A stretch of 64,000 nucleotides of DNA from Tunturibacter gelidoferens (lineage in GTDB: Bacteria; Acidobacteriota; Terriglobia; Terriglobales; Acidobacteriaceae), in NCBI RefSeq assembly GCF_040358255.1, contig NZ_CP132938.1:5208001-5272000 (forward strand). Direction: 5' to 3'. Below, piece after piece: positions 61,801 through 64,000 of the stretch. The notes beneath the pieces are model-generated. The model had not been told where the DNA came from. It did not search any database and saw only the letters and a program-made list of their open reading frames with translations. The position numbers and the translations under genes are program-made. Numbering within the stretch: the stretch's first letter is position 1; every line of letters begins with the position of its first letter.

Positions 61801-64000
61801 ATGATGAGACGCATAATCATGAGCGCAGAATGTCGAAACTTTGCAGAAGGTTTGACGAACAAGATCTCGTTGAGAACATCTTTTTTTGTTGTTGCCTTCG
61901 CTCTCTTGCTTGCCATCTGTCCAACAATGTACGGCCAGGCTAGCGGTAGTTTTTCCGGGACTGTGCTTGATAAATCCGGATCGGCTATCGCGGGGGCTAC
62001 GGTCACGGTCACCGCCCAGAGCACCGGCCTGACTCGCGAATCCAAGACGGACAGCGCCGGCCACTATCTGATTCCTTTGCTCCCTGTCGGAAGTTTCACC
62101 GTGCGCGTCGACTTCACCGGCTTCCAAAGCACAGAAGCCAAAGATCTCAATCTTCAGATTGGCGAAGCCCGCGAACTCAATTTTTCCATCACTCCTGCAA
62201 CCGTAGTCTCTACCGTGACGGTCTCCGGGGACGCGGTAACTGCCGAGACCACGAATCCTTCTCTCGGCCAGGTCATCACCTCGCAGCAGGTGTCGCAGCT
62301 TCCCTTGAACGGTCGCGACTTCGTCCAACTCGCCACGCTCACTGCAGGCGCTACAGCAGAGACCAACCCCAACAGCTTTTTCACCTCCGGCACCGACAGC
62401 GAAGTGGCCGCGCGCGGTTCCTTCTCTCTGTCGGTTGGCGGTTCCCGGCCCAACAGCACCGATTGGCTGCTCGATGGAGTCGACAATAACGAACTGACGG
62501 CGGGCGGAATCGGCGTCTTCTCTTCCATCGACGATATCCAGGAATTCAAAGTACTCACCTACAGCTACTCCGCGGAATACGGCTCCCGCGCCGGCCCCAC
62601 CGTGCTGGTCACAACCAAGTCGGGTACAAATGACTTCCACGGATCTCTCTTCGAGTTCGTCCGTAACACCGCCTTCGACGCGAAGGGGGACTTTGACACT
62701 ACAACCCCGAAGTTCAATCTGAATCAATTTGGCGGCTCTATCGGAGGACCGATCCTCCACAACAAAACGTTTTTCTTCGTGGATGGCGAGCAGAAGTATC
62801 AGCGTCAAGGAATCACCTTCACCGGTCTGATTCCTTCACTGGCCATGCGCAAAGGCGATTTCTCGGCCGACCCCTTCGGTACCAATATTTCGACAGGCAC
62901 CAATGGCGCCTTCAATCCCGTCATCGCTAACCCGAATATGTTCGGCTCAGCCAACCCTTACTTCCAGTGCGACGCCTCCGGCACTCCAATACCCGCGAAC
63001 CCCGACGGCAGCCAGGCACCAGGAACCCCCTGCAACAAGATTCCTTCAGACCTGATCAACAGCGCTGGTCAGGGCCTGCTCAATATCTATCCTGCGCCCA
63101 ACGCTTCCGGTGGGAGCTACAACTATGTCAACGAGCCCGTCCGCGTCCTGAACGAAACCAAATTCGATATTCGACTGGATGAGACGCTCACGACCAAGGA
63201 CAACCTGTTTGGCCGCTTCAGCTACGACCAGGCGTTTTCTTTTGCGCCCGGCGGCGCGCCCGGCCTCGCCGAACAAAATGCCTTCGGCAGTAATGAAAAC
63301 CTGATCAATCACGCACGCAATGCAGGCATCGGCTGGAGCCACGTGTTCGCGGCCAACACACTCAACCAGGCCACCTTCGGCTACGACCGCATCTTCAACT
63401 ACATTGACTCACAGGGTAACTTCACCTGCGGATCTGCCCTCCTGGGCATTCCCAATGCCAATACCGGCTGCTCGGCCACCGGTACCCCCCTTGCCGGAGG
63501 ATCCTACAGTCAAGGTGTGGTTTCCGTCTCGCCCACCAGCGGATATTGGGCAATCGGCGATCGTGGCTACTCTCCCTTTCAGGGTGGAACCAATATCTAC
63601 TCCTTCAAAGACGATCTCGACCTGATCCGCGGCAAACACGATATTCACGTCGGCATCGATCTCCGTGCCAATCAGATGAATGTCGGCACAGAAGCCTTTG
63701 GATCCGGCTTTCTGCTCCCCGGTGTCACGGGCAACTTCAGCGGGGCAGGTGTAGCCCCCGGCAATCCCGAGGCCGACCTGCTGATGGGGATTAGCGGCGG
63801 CGCCATCCACGACCAGACATTCAATGGTGCAGTCACAGGCCGCCGCTGGAAGATCGTAAGACCCTTCGTCGAGGATGACTGGCGGATCATCCCGTCGCTG
63901 ACCCTCAATCTGGGCCTGGCGTGGGCCGTCACGAGTCCGATCACCGAGGTCCATGACCGGATGGCGAACTACATCCCCTCGACCCGAGAGCTTCAGATCG
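61801..64000 (+). CDS. Oar-like TonB-dependent receptor, 5' part
   Basis: The gene is cut by the window end; 733 codons are visible and open. A signal peptide (FFVVAFALLLAICPTMYGQ, about 27-46) precedes a carboxypeptidase-regulatory-like beta-sandwich (GSFSGTVLDKSGSAIAGATVTVTAQSTGLTRESKTDSAGHYLIPLLPVGSFTV). The plug domain follows (ITSQQVSQLPLNGRDFVQLATLTAG; LDGVDNN; IQEFKV), then barrel strands (YGSRAGPTVLVTTKSGTNDFHGSLFEFVRN; GRFSYDQAF). This architecture is expanded in Acidobacteria for uptake of large carbohydrates. No substrate partner is in view. ATG 61801 follows a TTG codon; the start is not certain. Confidence 0.93.
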   Translation, partial: MMRRIIMSAECRNFAEGLTNKISLRTSFFVVAFALLLAICPTMYGQASGSFSGTVLDKSGSAIAGATVTVTAQSTGLTRESKTDSAGHYLIPLLPVGSFTVRVDFTGFQSTEAKDLNLQIGEARELNFSITPATVVSTVTVSGDAVTAETTNPSLGQVITSQQVSQLPLNGRDFVQLATLTAGATAETNPNSFFTSGTDSEVAARGSFSLSVGGSRPNSTDWLLDGVDNNELTAGGIGVFSSIDDIQEFKVLTYSYSAEYGSRAGPTVLVTTKSGTNDFHGSLFEFVRNTAFDAKGDFDTTTPKFNLNQFGGSIGGPILHNKTFFFVDGEQKYQRQGITFTGLIPSLAMRKGDFSADPFGTNISTGTNGAFNPVIANPNMFGSANPYFQCDASGTPIPANPDGSQAPGTPCNKIPSDLINSAGQGLLNIYPAPNASGGSYNYVNEPVRVLNETKFDIRLDETLTTKDNLFGRFSYDQAFSFAPGGAPGLAEQNAFGSNENLINHARNAGIGWSHVFAANTLNQATFGYDRIFNYIDSQGNFTCGSALLGIPNANTGCSATGTPLAGGSYSQGVVSVSPTSGYWAIGDRGYSPFQGGTNIYSFKDDLDLIRGKHDIHVGIDLRANQMNVGTEAFGSGFLLPGVTGNFSGAGVAPGNPEADLLMGISGGAIHDQTFNGAVTGRRWKIVRPFVEDDWRIIPSLTLNLGLAWAVTSPITEVHDRMANYIPSTRELQI

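Noticed and set aside
61657..62808. Long minus-strand frame opposite the TonB receptor
   Set aside because: It is the shadow of the receptor coding frame, which shows signal peptide, plug and barrel motifs.

Overview
The window looks like chromosomal DNA of an acidobacterium of the Terriglobia / Acidobacteriaceae type (Granulicella, Edaphobacter or Terriglobus relatives). This is inferred from an Oar-like TonB-dependent receptor with a carboxypeptidase-regulatory N-terminus at the right end, a YXWGXW-repeat protein, HAF-repeat and DUF6677/DUF3467/DUF1844-type proteins, high GC and dense Pro/Ala-rich coding. No single marker here fixes the genus.

Layout. 0-5.3 kb: rimP(partial)-nusA-infB, ended by an intrinsic terminator. 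5.6-11.2 kb: M24 peptidase, membrane and hypothetical proteins, tRNA-Leu(UAG), DUF3467 protein and a GT39-type glycosyltransferase. 11.1-19.4 kb: a lower-GC accessory stretch bracketed by copies of a short repeat in opposite orientation. It holds a chimeric DUF2490 gene, a frameshifted AbiV-like gene with a small partner, an epoxide hydrolase, a HAF-repeat protein and a LytS/LytTR two-component pair. 19.4-24.7 kb: TPR protein, NfeD, a beta-barrel protein, slipin and a SPOR protein, which look like an envelope cluster. 24.7-33.9 kb (minus): metallopeptidase-like protein, mtnP, PfkB kinase, glycosyltransferase, dapF, LD-carboxypeptidase, mpl and plsC, largely murein precursor synthesis and recycling. 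33.9-38.2 kb (plus): YgfZ-like, DUF1844, MBL hydrolase, orphan, ribF. 38.1-42 kb (minus): PBP1A and an S41-family protein that has lost its catalytic pair. 42.1-44.7 kb: tRNA-Met, kdsB without a normal start codon, an intergenic repeat patch, a frameshifted small gene and a membrane protein. 45-50.2 kb (minus): HAD, phosphohexomutase, manC, aminotransferase and coaD. 50.3-52.1 kb: ECF sigma, anti-sigma and Spy-like protein. 52.6-56 kb (minus): recA, His-rich YXWGXW protein and a double-length ThyX. 56.1-64 kb (plus): DUF2071, fabG, GNAT, methyltransferase, XRE regulator, GAF protein and the truncated TonB receptor.

Most notable are: a 160-bp intergenic element present twice in opposite orientation with an invariant internal architecture (palindrome, TATACT box, terminator hairpin); a second, modular short repeat family flanking the accessory stretch; an S41 'protease' lacking both catalytic Ser and Lys; a ThyX with its signature split over two duplicated halves; a pentapeptide-protein N-terminus fused to DUF2490; and three single-base frame disruptions (AbiV, kdsB, a small secreted protein), which could be real decay or sequence error.
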